Shown piece by piece: positions 24,346 through 33,425 of a DNA stretch of 48,295 nt (its first letter is position 1; every line of letters starts with the position of its first letter). The position numbers were made by a program, and so were the translations under genes. Source of the DNA: Bacteroidota bacterium (GTDB lineage Bacteria; Bacteroidota; Bacteroidia; B-17B0; Aurantibacillaceae). The stretch covers positions 1-48,295 of the forward strand of contig SYAL01000004.1 in NCBI GenBank assembly GCA_005787585.1. Direction: 5' to 3'. Under the pieces are notes generated by a model. That model was not told the DNA's origin and ran no database searches. It saw nothing but the letters and a program-made list of their open reading frames with translations.

Positions 24346-25248
24346 ATGCCAAGTTTAAAAGAAGTAAGAAATAAAATAACATCCGTTGGGTCAACAATGC
24401 AAATCACTAGCGCCATGAAAATGGTAAGTGCTGCTAAATTAAAAAGAGCTCAAGATGCTATTATTCAAATGCGACCTTATGCCAATAAACTCAAAGATAT
24501 TTTAGAAAACGTAAGTGCTAGTGTTGATTCTTCTGATAATGTTTATGCTAGAAACAATAGCGAAAATAACCTCTTAATTATTGCAATCTCATCAAATCGT
24601 GGGCTAGCTGGTGCATTTAATTCTAATATTATTAAAAAAGTAAATAGTCTTATTACTAACGAATATAAAGATTCAAACATTACAATTATTCCTGTCGGAA
24701 AAAAAGTGCAAGATGCTTTTAAAAAAACAAAATATATTATTAGTGGACAAGATTTACCCCATCATACCAATCAGATCTTTAATCAATTAAATTATGATAA
24801 AGCTTCTCTAATTGCAGATAAAATAATCAGTTCTTTTTTAAACAAACAGTTCGATAGAGTAATAGTTGTTTATAATCAATTTAGAAATGCGGCTATTCAA
24901 ATACCAACCGAAGAACAATTATTACCTGTTTTATCTGCTAAAACAGATTCAATAGCAGATTATTCAAAAACAATTAAACAGAGTAAACAAGATTATATTT
25001 TTGAGCCTAGTGAAGAATTTATTGTTAATGAATTAATTCCTCGTTCAGTAAAAACCCAATTTTATAAAGCACTTCTAGATTCTGTTGCAAGCGAACATGG
25101 CGCTCGTATGACTGCTATGCATAAAGCAACAGATAATGCTAAAGCGATGCAACGTGAATTAAAAATCACTTATAATAAGGCAAGACAAGCCTCCATCACT
25201 AAAGAAATTTTAGAAATTGTTGGTGGCGCTGAAGCATTAAAAGGATAA
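24346..25248 (+). CDS. atpG: ATP synthase F1 subunit gamma
   Basis: A 300-residue central shaft. The N-terminal helix has VRNKITSVGSTMQITSAMKMVSAAK split into its two usual blocks, and the C-terminal helix has MTAMHKATDNAKAM and YNKARQASITKEILEIVGGAEAL. It is the last atp gene here; a desaturase gene follows after 99 bases. Confidence 0.97.
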   Translation: MPSLKEVRNKITSVGSTMQITSAMKMVSAAKLKRAQDAIIQMRPYANKLKDILENVSASVDSSDNVYARNNSENNLLIIAISSNRGLAGAFNSNIIKKVNSLITNEYKDSNITIIPVGKKVQDAFKKTKYIISGQDLPHHTNQIFNQLNYDKASLIADKIISSFLNKQFDRVIVVYNQFRNAAIQIPTEEQLLPVLSAKTDSIADYSKTIKQSKQDYIFEPSEEFIVNELIPRSVKTQFYKALLDSVASEHGARMTAMHKATDNAKAMQRELKITYNKARQASITKEILEIVGGAEALKG

Positions 25249-25347
25249 AAATCTAAACTATTTAACTAATTATTTGTTATAATGAACTAACCTAAATATG
25301 AAATTTTCTGACTTGCTTATTTTCATTTTTTAATTTGACTATATAAA

Positions 25348-26076
25348 ATGGTAATTTTGCTTTTTATTATCTTACACTGGTATCTCTCTCTTTTCGGGCA
25401 AACATTCTTTTTACACCGATATGCTGCTCATAAAATGTTTACCATGAATAAATTTTGGGAAAAGTTTTTTTACATTTTTGCTTGGGTTGCCCAAGGTTCA
25501 TCCTATTTAAATGCAAGAGCATACGCAATTTTACACCGAATGCATCATGCATATAGCGATACCGAAAAAGATCCTCACACCCCACATTTTTTTAAAGATG
25601 CATATCATATGATGCTTCATACTCGACAAATTTATAACAATGTACTCAATAATAAAATTGAGATTGAAGATAAATTTGATCGTAATTTTCCTGAGTATCC
25701 TTCAATTGATAAAATCGCTGATAGTTGGGTTTCACGTTTGTTATTTGCAGCTGCCTACATTGCTTTTTACATTGTGTTTGCAACACATTGGTGGATGTTT
25801 TTATTTTTACCAATTAATTTTTTAATTGGGCCTATTCAGGGTGCAATTGTTAATTGGGCTGGACACAAATATGGATATAGAAATTTTGATAGTCCAGACA
25901 AATCTAAAAATACCTTGTTTATTGATTTTTTATTAATGGGAGAATTATTTCAAAATAATCACCACCAAGCTGGAGCAAAAGCAAATTTTGCAACTAAATG
26001 GTTTGAATTTGATCCTACTTATCCAATTATATTATTCTTACACAAAATTAGAGTTATTAAGTTAGTTAGATTGTAA
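25348..26076 (+). CDS. Membrane fatty acid (acyl-CoA/acyl-lipid) desaturase
   Basis: A 242-residue di-iron membrane desaturase of the stearoyl-CoA delta-9 type. The three histidine boxes are HRYAAHK (about 25-31), HRMHHAYSD (about 63-71) and NNHHQAG (about 207-213). Hydrophobic helices lie at about 1-20 and 130-165. It would insert a double bond in membrane fatty acids, which helps keep membranes fluid in the cold. It appears monocistronic. Confidence 0.88.
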   Translation: MVILLFIILHWYLSLFGQTFFLHRYAAHKMFTMNKFWEKFFYIFAWVAQGSSYLNARAYAILHRMHHAYSDTEKDPHTPHFFKDAYHMMLHTRQIYNNVLNNKIEIEDKFDRNFPEYPSIDKIADSWVSRLLFAAAYIAFYIVFATHWWMFLFLPINFLIGPIQGAIVNWAGHKYGYRNFDSPDKSKNTLFIDFLLMGELFQNNHHQAGAKANFATKWFEFDPTYPIILFLHKIRVIKLVRL

Positions 26077-26196
26077 AAACTAATATCTATTTTATTACCC
26101 TACCTGATTGTAAATAATCAAATTTATTAATTAAAAAAATAATAAAATAAGTTTTTTAAGTAAAGTTTATTTCAACAAATACTCCTGTTTTCAATT

Positions 26197-27507
26197 TCAA
26201 AATCCAGATAATGCTTCCTTATACAATTTTATCACTCTTATTCTTGCAGACGCGTGATCTATTATTGGTTTTGGATATTTGAGTGAACCGTATTCAGGAA
26301 TCCATTTTTTTATGTAAACAAAATTAGGATCAAACTTTTTTTGTTGTTCTGTAGGATTAAAAACTCTAAAATAAGGCGCTGCATCACATCCACTTCCTGA
26401 AGCCCACTGCCAACCTCCGTTATTTGCACTCAAATCGAAATCATTTAATTTTTGTGCAAAATAAGCTTCACCCCATCGCCAATCAATCAGTAAATCTTTA
26501 ATTAAAAAACTGCTAACAATCATTCTTACTCGATTGTGCATAAATCCTGTTGTATTTAACTCTCGCATACCTGCATCTACAATAGGAAAACCAGTTTCGC
26601 CATTACACCATTTTTTAAAATTTTCCTCATTATTTTGCCAAACAATTTTTTCGTATTTCGACTTAAAAGCTTGCTCAGCTACGTGAGGAAAATTAGATAG
26701 AATCATCATGTAAAAATCTCTCCAAATCAGTTCATTTAGCCAAGTTTCGCTTAATGGTAATGATTTAGAAACTAGGCTTCTAATACTGATTAAACCAAAT
26801 CGCAAATAAATACTTAATTTACTTGTCCCCTCAACTGCAGGAAAATTTCTTTGGTCTTTATATTTTTGAATCAGCTCATCGCTTACTGTTTTATTTGGTA
26901 ATAACTTTATATCTGTTTTTTTAAATCCTAATTGCGAAAGACTTGGTAAATCAGATGGTATTTGCTTCACAAAATGTTTAAAATATTTTTGAGTTTCGTA
27001 AGATTTGTAATGTATATAATTAAGTTTTTTTTTCCATTTGTTACTATATGGAGTAAAAACTGTATAAGGATTTCCATCATCTTTAACGACTTCTTTTTTT
27101 TCAAAAATACATTGATCTTTGAAGGTCTTGAACTCAATATTTTGTTGATTTAGTAAGGTTAAAATCTCAGCGTCTCTGATATTTGCATAAGGCTCGTAGT
27201 CGTGATTAGCATAAACATTCTTAACCTTATACTCGATTAATAATTTACTAAATATATCTATTGGAGTACTATTAAAAACTAGTAAAGAAGATGATATTTT
27301 TGTTAACTCTGATTGAATTTTTTCAAGTGCTTGATGAATAAAATGAACTCTTCGGTCGTATTTGTCTTCTAAGTTATCTAGAATGTTTTTGTCAAAAATA
27401 AAGATTGGTAAAATATTTTCATTTTCACTCAAAGCATAAAACAAACCTGCGTTATCTTCTAGTCTTAAATCTCTTCTAAACCAAAAAATAGAAATTTCTT
27501 TATTCAT
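26197..27507 (-). CDS. phrB: Deoxyribodipyrimidine photolyase/cryptochrome-family protein
   Basis: A 436-residue flavoprotein that repairs pyrimidine dimers with light. The N-terminal antenna domain starts FWFRRDLRLEDNAGL; the FAD domain has the sequence block GWQWASGSGCDAAPYFRVFNP near residues 367-388, with NDFDLSANNGG before it and ELIWRDFYMMI near 263. Length is that of class I CPD photolyases. It starts 45 bases after the ECF sigma gene on the same strand, suggesting co-transcription and light- or oxidant-responsive control. Confidence 0.9.
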   Translation of the reverse strand: MNKEISIFWFRRDLRLEDNAGLFYALSENENILPIFIFDKNILDNLEDKYDRRVHFIHQALEKIQSELTKISSSLLVFNSTPIDIFSKLLIEYKVKNVYANHDYEPYANIRDAEILTLLNQQNIEFKTFKDQCIFEKKEVVKDDGNPYTVFTPYSNKWKKKLNYIHYKSYETQKYFKHFVKQIPSDLPSLSQLGFKKTDIKLLPNKTVSDELIQKYKDQRNFPAVEGTSKLSIYLRFGLISIRSLVSKSLPLSETWLNELIWRDFYMMILSNFPHVAEQAFKSKYEKIVWQNNEENFKKWCNGETGFPIVDAGMRELNTTGFMHNRVRMIVSSFLIKDLLIDWRWGEAYFAQKLNDFDLSANNGGWQWASGSGCDAAPYFRVFNPTEQQKKFDPNFVYIKKWIPEYGSLKYPKPIIDHASARIRVIKLYKEALSGF

Positions 27508-27552
27508 TTATCTAAATTAATCTTAATACGCTAATGAATAAAAGTTATATGT

Positions 27553-28059
27553 TTAATTGTTTAGATGCTTTATTCTCTGCATTAAAATTTTTCTGGCAAT
27601 AAAAATTCTACTTTTAATTGTTCCTAAAGGTAAATGCATTTCATGCGCAATTTCTTCATACTTGTATCCAGTATAATATCTTGTAAACGGAACCTTGTAT
27701 TGGTCTTCAAGTGATTCAATTTGTTTAATAATTTCTTTAGCATTTATTCTGCTTTCGCAATGATCATAACTATTTTGTTTAAAGGCACGATTTAAAGCAA
27801 TTTCGTCGCCCTTACTTATTAATTCTTTTGTTTTTGTATTTCGGCGATATGCATTTATAAATGTATTTTTCATTATGGTAAATAACCATGCTTTTAAATT
27901 AGTGCTATCTTCAAACTTATCACGGTAAGAGATTGCTTTAACATAGGTGTCTTGCAAAAGATCTAAGGCGTCATCAATATTATGAGTAAGACTTAATGCA
28001 AAACTTTTTAACGAAGTTTTTTCTTGAACAATGCGGGTATTGAATTCAATTGCTGTCAT
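27553..28059 (-). CDS. ECF-type RNA polymerase sigma factor
   Basis: A 168-residue group 4 sigma factor. Region 2 spans about 20-85 (LTHNIDDALDLLQDTYVKAI, then NLKAWLFTIMKNTFINAYRR) and region 4 about 110-165 (ESLEDQYKVPFTRYYTGYKYEEIAHEM, then LPLGTIKSRIFIARKILM). No anti-sigma gene is adjacent; the next gene on the strand is a photolyase. The start codon abuts a symmetric repeat array. Relatives near photolyase and carotenoid genes in Bacteroidetes suggest a light or singlet-oxygen response, which is inference. Confidence 0.9.
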   Translation of the reverse strand: MTAIEFNTRIVQEKTSLKSFALSLTHNIDDALDLLQDTYVKAISYRDKFEDSTNLKAWLFTIMKNTFINAYRRNTKTKELISKGDEIALNRAFKQNSYDHCESRINAKEIIKQIESLEDQYKVPFTRYYTGYKYEEIAHEMHLPLGTIKSRIFIARKILMQRIKHLNN

Positions 28060-28135
28060 TTTGTTTAACCTTTATGATTAATAGTTAAACAAAATTAATT
28101 ATTTGTTTAATAATAAACTAAAAACATTAAACAAA
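28059..28135. promoter_or_regulatory. Array of four alternating half-sites upstream of the ECF sigma gene
   Basis: Two inverted repeats lie in tandem: TTTTGTTTAAC (28059-28069) with GTTAAACAAAA (28084-28094), and TTTGTTTAAT (28102-28111) with ATTAAACAAA (28126-28135). Both have perfect arms. Counting the common 10-base half-sites, both spacers are 14 bases, and equivalent half-sites are exactly 42 bp apart. A possible -7 element TAATTTTG (28097-28090, minus) overlaps the array. An operator for a regulator is likely; the first repeat could also fold as an mRNA hairpin ending at the start codon. Confidence 0.6.
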
Positions 28136-28310
28136 AAAAAGTTTAAATTCATAAAAACTTGATTATCAGGTGTTAATTTTTTTTTAACAAGCTTTTGATG
28201 AAATCATTCTTTTTGGTTAATCTCAAATTTTAATAAAAATTATTTATAACAGATTAGAAAATTTAGAATAAGGTTTGAAAATAATTGTGATTTGTGAAAA
28301 AATGTATTCG
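28136..28310. other. AT-rich stretch between the sigma-factor array and the lysS promoter
   Basis: Part of the 302-base gap between the sigma factor and lysS. Apart from a weak TGTTAA/TTAACA inverted repeat (28171-28176 and 28184-28189, seven T bases between), nothing gene-like or structured is evident. Confidence 0.5.
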
Positions 28311-28339
28311 TTTGCCTATTAATATTAAATGTACTTTTA
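28311..28339 (+). promoter_or_regulatory. Candidate promoter of lysS
   Basis: TTTG (28311-28314), a 17-base spacer and TACTTTTA (28332-28339), one mismatch from TAnnTTTG, lie 22 bases before the lysS start codon. Confidence 0.4.
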
Positions 28340-28361
28340 TAGAAGAAATAAAAACTGAATT

Positions 28362-29903
28362 ATGTCGGTTACCCTTAGCGAACAAGAATTACAAAGAAGA
28401 CAAAAATTAACTGAATTAAAAGAACTTGGCATCAATCCTTATCCAGCTGAAGAATTTAAAATAAATACTAACTCTGCTGATATTAAAATAAATTTCGAAC
28501 TCAATCAACAAAACTATAAAAAAGTTTCAATTGCGGGTCGTTTGATGAGCATTCGCGATATGGGAAAAGCTTGCTTTGCATTAATTCAAGATGCTTCTGG
28601 TCGTATTCAAATTTATGTAAGAAAAGATGATATTTGCCCTAATGAAGACAAGACTTTTTATGATATTGTTTGGAAAAAACTAATTGATATTGGAGATATT
28701 ATTGGATTAGAGGGTTATGTTTTTATTACTAAAACTGGAGAAACTTCTATCCATGTTAATAGTCTAAAACTTTTAAGTAAATCGCTTAAACCACTACCAA
28801 TAGTAAAAACTGATGCAGATGGAAATTCTTTTGATGAAGTAACAAATCCAGAATTTAGATACCGACAACGTTATGTAGATTTAATTATTAACCCAAACGT
28901 AAAAAAAACATTCGAGCAACGAACGAAAATTATTAATACTATAAGAACATTTTTAAACCAACGCGGTGCTTTAGAAGTTGATACTCCGATATTACAATCT
29001 ATTCCTGGAGGCGCAGCAGCAAAACCATTTCTAACCCATCATAATGCTTTAGATATTCCGCTTTATTTAAGAATAGCAAACGAATTGTATTTAAAACGTT
29101 TGATTGTTGGTGGATTTGATTGGGTATATGAGTTTAGTCGTAACTTCCGGAACGAAGGCATGGATCGCACACACAACCCTGAATTTACTGTTTTAGAATT
29201 TTACGTGGCCTATCGCGATTATTTATGGATGATGAATACTACAGAGTATTTAATTCAAAAAATTGCTGTCGATTTACATGGAATATCAGAATTAACTGTT
29301 GGCGATAAAATAATTAATTTTTCAGCGCCATTTAAAAGGATAAGTATTTATGACTCAATTAAAGAACATACAAATTTTGATGTGAGTAAAATGAACGAAA
29401 ACGACTTAAGAGGTGTTTGTAAAACCCTTCACATTGAGACCGAATCATCTATGGGTAAAGCAAAACTAATAGATACTATTTTTGGTGAAAAATGTGAATC
29501 TAATTATATTCAACCAACATTTATTACAGATTATCCCATAGAAATGAGCCCTCTTACTAAAAAACATCGCACTAAAGAGGGATTAGTTGAGCGATTTGAA
29601 CTTATGATAAACGGTAAAGAAATTGCAAATGCCTATTCTGAGTTAAATGATCCCATCGATCAGAGAGAAAGATTTGAAGAACAAATTAAATTAATGGAAC
29701 GAGGCGATGATGAGGCAATGTTTATTGATAACGATTTTTTACGTGCTTTAGAATATGGCATGCCACCAACTTCAGGAATAGGAATTGGAATTGATAGACT
29801 GTGCATGCTAATGACAAACCAATCTTCAATACAAGACGTATTACTTTTTCCAACAATGCGACCAGAAGTGAGTAATATTAAAAATCATGAAGAAAATATT
29901 TAA
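28362..29903 (+). CDS. lysS: Lysine--tRNA ligase, class II
   Basis: A 513-residue class II aminoacyl-tRNA synthetase. The N-terminal OB-fold anticodon domain (about 55-150) has VSIAGRLMSIRDMGKACF, motif 2 is NFRNEGMDRTHNPEFT near 260, and motif 3 is GIGIGIDRLCML near 484. Length is normal. The start at ATG 28362 agrees with the usual short N-terminal helix. Confidence 0.97.
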   Translation: MSVTLSEQELQRRQKLTELKELGINPYPAEEFKINTNSADIKINFELNQQNYKKVSIAGRLMSIRDMGKACFALIQDASGRIQIYVRKDDICPNEDKTFYDIVWKKLIDIGDIIGLEGYVFITKTGETSIHVNSLKLLSKSLKPLPIVKTDADGNSFDEVTNPEFRYRQRYVDLIINPNVKKTFEQRTKIINTIRTFLNQRGALEVDTPILQSIPGGAAAKPFLTHHNALDIPLYLRIANELYLKRLIVGGFDWVYEFSRNFRNEGMDRTHNPEFTVLEFYVAYRDYLWMMNTTEYLIQKIAVDLHGISELTVGDKIINFSAPFKRISIYDSIKEHTNFDVSKMNENDLRGVCKTLHIETESSMGKAKLIDTIFGEKCESNYIQPTFITDYPIEMSPLTKKHRTKEGLVERFELMINGKEIANAYSELNDPIDQRERFEEQIKLMERGDDEAMFIDNDFLRALEYGMPPTSGIGIGIDRLCMLMTNQSSIQDVLLFPTMRPEVSNIKNHEENI

Positions 29904-29968
29904 TTTTATTTAATAACAAATATCTATAAATGCTTTTTTTAAGTACTAATATGAAGTTTATATTTTTA

Positions 29969-29976
29969 TACTTTTG
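29969..29976 (+). promoter_or_regulatory. Putative -7 element of the lipoprotein gene
   Basis: TACTTTTG matches TAnnTTTG and would start transcription a few bases before the GTG at 29995. No clear -33 TTTG is seen. Confidence 0.35.
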
Positions 29977-29994
29977 TGTTACACAAACTATATC

Positions 29995-30522
29995 GTGCGA
30001 TTAAGCTTTAAAATATTTGTTCTAATTTATATTTTTTTCTTAACAATTATTTCTTGTCATCAAAAAATTGAATCTACTCGAGTATTTGAAGGCTATCATC
30101 ATTATTTAGACGAAATAATTATTTCGAAAGAGGGCGCATTTAGAGGAATTAATCTTAACAATAATTCGGCCTTTATAAAAAAATCTGAAAAAGTGGCTCC
30201 AATTGAATCTTCGCCAGAACAAATGTATTTCGAATATAATATAGATAGCACTATGAATTATTCAATTCAATATACTTTAAATAATGATAGTTTAATTGAG
30301 ATTAGCCTTCAAATAAATAGTAATGATTTAGAACTCGTTTCTTATTTATTTTGTGATTTTAAAGATTATTATGCAAATAAATTACCAAATCCCATTGAAG
30401 ATAAAGGACATGTTGTTTATAATGGAAATGAAGGTTATGCCAAGCCTTATAATATTTCATTAAGTGACAACTCTAGCACATCAAAAGGGGTTATTAATAT
30501 GGTAATTTATAGAGATAAATAA
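29995..30522 (+). CDS. Small putative lipoprotein of unknown function
   Basis: A 175-residue protein when started at GTG 29995, which gives MRLSFKIFVLIYIFFLTIISC: a basic start, a hydrophobic core and a Cys at about residue 21 that fits a lipobox. Starting further upstream at a TTG would put hydrophilic residues before the signal and overlap the likely promoter. The mature part (ESTRVFEGYHHYLDEIIISK and on) is mostly beta-strand-like, with no motif I recognise. It is convergent with purM, with only 4 bases between the stops. Confidence 0.6.
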   Translation: MRLSFKIFVLIYIFFLTIISCHQKIESTRVFEGYHHYLDEIIISKEGAFRGINLNNNSAFIKKSEKVAPIESSPEQMYFEYNIDSTMNYSIQYTLNNDSLIEISLQINSNDLELVSYLFCDFKDYYANKLPNPIEDKGHVVYNGNEGYAKPYNISLSDNSSTSKGVINMVIYRDK

Positions 30523-30526
30523 AACT

Positions 30527-31732
30527 TTATTTATATTCAAAAGTTCCAAATTGACTTTTAATAGTTATCTTTTTTTCTTTTGATGCTTCAACTCTTCCTA
30601 TTATTTTAGCTTCCACATTAAAACTTTTGCTTATCGAAATAATTGTTTCAGCTAAATTTTCTTCAACATACAATTCCATTCTATGCCCCATATTAAAAAC
30701 CTGATACATTTCTTTATAGTTGCTCTGGCTTTGTTCATGAATTATTTTAAATAATGGTGGCAAATCAAATAAATTATCTTTTATTATATTTAGTCCTTCG
30801 CTCATAAAGTGTAATACTTTTGTTTGGCCACCACCACTGCAGTGCACAATGCCATCAATATTATTTCCTAAAGATTCAATTACTTTTTTAATTATTGGCG
30901 CATAAGTTCTGGTAGGAGATAATACCAGCTTAGCAACATCTATTTGTTCTATTATATTTTGATTTTTATTATTTAAATAACTAACCTCAACCTGGTCCAT
31001 TAAATTTAATCCTCCTGAATAAATTATGTTTTCAGGCAAGGCGGTATCATAACTTTGAGGGAATTTTTTTGCCAATGATTTATTAAAAAGATCATGCCTC
31101 GCGCTAGTTAATCCATTACTGCCCATTCCTGAATTATATTCAGTTTCATAAGAGGCCTTGCCATAACTACAAAGGCCAATTATAACATTACCTGCTTTTA
31201 TATTAGCATTCGAAATAACTTTTTTTCTCTCCATACGGCAAATTACTGTACTGTCAACAATTACCGTTCGAACTAAATCGCCTACATCAGCAGTTTCTCC
31301 ACCGGTTGAAAAAATTGAAATTCCATTATCGCGAAGATTTTGTAATACCTCTTCGGTTCCATTTATAATTGCCGATAGAACCTCAGCAGGAATTAAGTTT
31401 TTATTTCGACCAATCGTAGAAGATAATAAAACATTTTCAATTGCACCTACACAAATTAAATCATCTAAATTCATAATAACAGCATCTTGAGCAATGCCTT
31501 TCCAAACACTTAAATCTCCAGTTTCTCTCCAATACATATATGCTAAGGCTGATTTTGTTCCAGCACCATCTGCATGCATTACTAAACAGTGATCATTGCT
31601 CCCTGTTAAATTATCAGGCACAATTTTACAAAATGCCCTTGCAAACAAACCTTTATCGATGTTTTTTATGGCTGCATGCACATCTTCTTTGCCTGAAGAA
31701 ACTCCTCTTAAATGATATTTATTATCGCTCAT
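30527..31732 (-). CDS. purM: Phosphoribosylformylglycinamidine cyclo-ligase (AIR synthase)
   Basis: A 401-residue ATP-dependent enzyme that closes the imidazole ring in purine synthesis. It carries HADGAGTKSALAYMY near residue 53, DAVIMNLDDLICVGA near 83, FSTGGETADVGDL near 141 and the ATP-binding HCSGGGQTKVL near 298. It is about 50 residues longer than E. coli PurM, as in other Bacteroidetes versions. It is divergent from mqnA, with 56 bases between the start codons. Confidence 0.88.
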   Translation of the reverse strand: MSDNKYHLRGVSSGKEDVHAAIKNIDKGLFARAFCKIVPDNLTGSNDHCLVMHADGAGTKSALAYMYWRETGDLSVWKGIAQDAVIMNLDDLICVGAIENVLLSSTIGRNKNLIPAEVLSAIINGTEEVLQNLRDNGISIFSTGGETADVGDLVRTVIVDSTVICRMERKKVISNANIKAGNVIIGLCSYGKASYETEYNSGMGSNGLTSARHDLFNKSLAKKFPQSYDTALPENIIYSGGLNLMDQVEVSYLNNKNQNIIEQIDVAKLVLSPTRTYAPIIKKVIESLGNNIDGIVHCSGGGQTKVLHFMSEGLNIIKDNLFDLPPLFKIIHEQSQSNYKEMYQVFNMGHRMELYVEENLAETIISISKSFNVEAKIIGRVEASKEKKITIKSQFGTFEYK

Positions 31733-31788
31733 AATCTAAGTCAAAGATAAAATATTTGATTTATTTATTATGTTTATTTTTACACAAG

Positions 31789-32547
31789 GTGAATTCAAAA
31801 AAAATAAAAATATCTATAGTTAATTATACAAACACCATGCCTTATAAATGGGCATTAAAAAAAAGCGATTTATTAGATAAAATCGACTTACAAGAGGATA
31901 TACCAAGCATTTGTGCTCAAAAATTAAAATTTGGCCAAGTTGACATTGCCTTAGTTCCCGTTGCATTACTGCCTGAATTAAACTCGTATTTTATAGAAAC
32001 TGATTTTTGTATTAGTGCTGACGGGAAGGTAGATAGCGTAAAACTTTATAGTGAGGTACCATTAAACCAAATAAAAACAATAACCCTTGATTATCAATCT
32101 AAATCTTCTGTTACTTTAATAAAAGTTCTAACTAAGTTTTTTTGGAAATTAGATGTGGATTTTCGAGATGGCTCACCAGGATTTGAAAATGAAATTAAAA
32201 ATAACAATGCCGCAGTTATTATTGGAGACAGAACTTTTTTATTAAATAAAAAATATTCTTTTGAATTTGATTTGGCCGAAGAATGGAAAAAATTTACAAA
32301 TCTTCCTTTTGTTTTTGCCGCATGGGTGAGTATAGAAAAATTATCCGTTTCTTTTATTAATGAATTTAACTCTGTATTAAAATATGGTGTAAATAATATA
32401 CAGCAAGCGGTTAATGATGACTTTAAATTAACAAGCCTCTCAAAAAAAGAAGCATTCAACTACCTTACTAAAAGAATTAATTACAATTTAACTGCGGATA
32501 AAAGAAAAGGGTTACAATTATTTTTAGATTTTATTAAGCGACTTTAA
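31789..32547 (+). CDS. mqnA: Chorismate dehydratase-like protein of the futalosine pathway
   Basis: A 252-residue protein similar to MqnA, which dehydrates chorismate in menaquinone synthesis by the futalosine route. The start KIKISIVNYTNTMPYKWAL gives the usual substrate-loop Asn and Pro. CAQKLKFGQVDIALVPVALLPEL is the second conserved block, and FCISADGKVDSVKLYS the third. The start was set at GTG 31789, just before KKIKIS, because the upstream TTG would add a hydrophobic stretch not seen in the family. It ends within the 3' end of the diacylglycerol kinase-like gene (14-base overlap). Confidence 0.85.
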   Translation: MNSKKIKISIVNYTNTMPYKWALKKSDLLDKIDLQEDIPSICAQKLKFGQVDIALVPVALLPELNSYFIETDFCISADGKVDSVKLYSEVPLNQIKTITLDYQSKSSVTLIKVLTKFFWKLDVDFRDGSPGFENEIKNNNAAVIIGDRTFLLNKKYSFEFDLAEEWKKFTNLPFVFAAWVSIEKLSVSFINEFNSVLKYGVNNIQQAVNDDFKLTSLSKKEAFNYLTKRINYNLTADKRKGLQLFLDFIKRL

Positions 32548-33424
32548 AAGAATCTCCTATTAATACTTTTAGCGATTTTGGCTTATTTTCAAAAACAACC
32601 TCTTCACTTTCAAAATAGGGCTCACCATCAAAATGAATTACGTCTTTTTCATTTCTGATAATGGTAATTTTATCTGTAACAAATGTTTCAATTGAAGAGC
32701 TTAAATGAGCGCTTCGTTTTAGTATATTTAAAAAAACACCTATACTTTTTATAATATTAAAAGGCTTTAATAAGGCCACATGAAAATTTCCATCTTGTAA
32801 ATTAGCTTGAGGGGCAATATAAAAATCGTTGCCATATTGCCCGGCATTAGCTACTGTAATTAAAAAAGCTTTTCTCTGAATGGTTAGATTATTAAAAATT
32901 AAGGTGTAATTTTTAGCTCTATATTTAAATAATTCTCTTAAAGTGATTTTTATATAACTGTTTAATCCTCTTTTTTTGGATTTAGCAAACAAATTGCCTA
33001 TGTGAGCATCAAATCCAATACCACTGGTGCAAAAAAATGGAATGTTATTCACGTTTCCAAAATCAATTGTAGTAGTTTGGCCATCAACTATTTGTTTAAT
33101 AGCTTGTTCAATATCTATAGAAATTCCCAATGTTCTTGCTAAGCCATTACCCGATCCAATAGGGATAATCCCTAAAGTAATATTTGAATTTAAAATATTT
33201 TTAGCAACTTGATTTACTGTTCCGTCGCCACCAACTGCAATAGCATCAGTATAACCTTCTGATTTTAATAACTTAACAATTTCATCAAAATTATTTTTGT
33301 CTTTCCATATAACAAACTGATAATAAATATTAGCAGGAAAGGTTTTTCGGATGGTTTGAATAATTTTATCAGATTTTTTTTTTCCTGCATTGGGATTAAC
33401 AATAAACAATAATTTGCGTGGCAT
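32534..33424 (-). CDS. Diacylglycerol kinase-family lipid kinase (YegS/DagK-like)
   Basis: A 296-residue lipid kinase. The N-terminal catalytic domain has FIVNPNAGKKKSDK at about 7-20, AVGGDGTVNQVAKN near 62-75 and PIGSGNGLARTLG near 87-99, the nucleotide-binding and catalytic signatures; the C-terminal domain is a beta sandwich. It should phosphorylate diacylglycerol or a similar lipid. It is the last gene of a three-gene operon with a glycosyltransferase and an LpxH-like phosphatase. Confidence 0.9.
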   Translation of the reverse strand: MPRKLLFIVNPNAGKKKSDKIIQTIRKTFPANIYYQFVIWKDKNNFDEIVKLLKSEGYTDAIAVGGDGTVNQVAKNILNSNITLGIIPIGSGNGLARTLGISIDIEQAIKQIVDGQTTTIDFGNVNNIPFFCTSGIGFDAHIGNLFAKSKKRGLNSYIKITLRELFKYRAKNYTLIFNNLTIQRKAFLITVANAGQYGNDFYIAPQANLQDGNFHVALLKPFNIIKSIGVFLNILKRSAHLSSSIETFVTDKITIIRNEKDVIHFDGEPYFESEEVVFENKPKSLKVLIGDSFKVA

Positions 33425-33425
33425 T

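Noticed and set aside
26077..26196. TTTATTA/TAATAAA hairpin after the desaturase gene as a terminator
   Set aside because: The stem has no GC pair and no clear T-run follows; too weak to call.
29974..29994. TTG start for the small lipoprotein
   Set aside because: It overlaps the likely -7 element and puts polar residues ahead of the signal peptide.
31756..31788. TTG start for mqnA
   Set aside because: It would add an 11-residue hydrophobic stretch not seen in MqnA proteins; the GTG at 31789 fits the family start.
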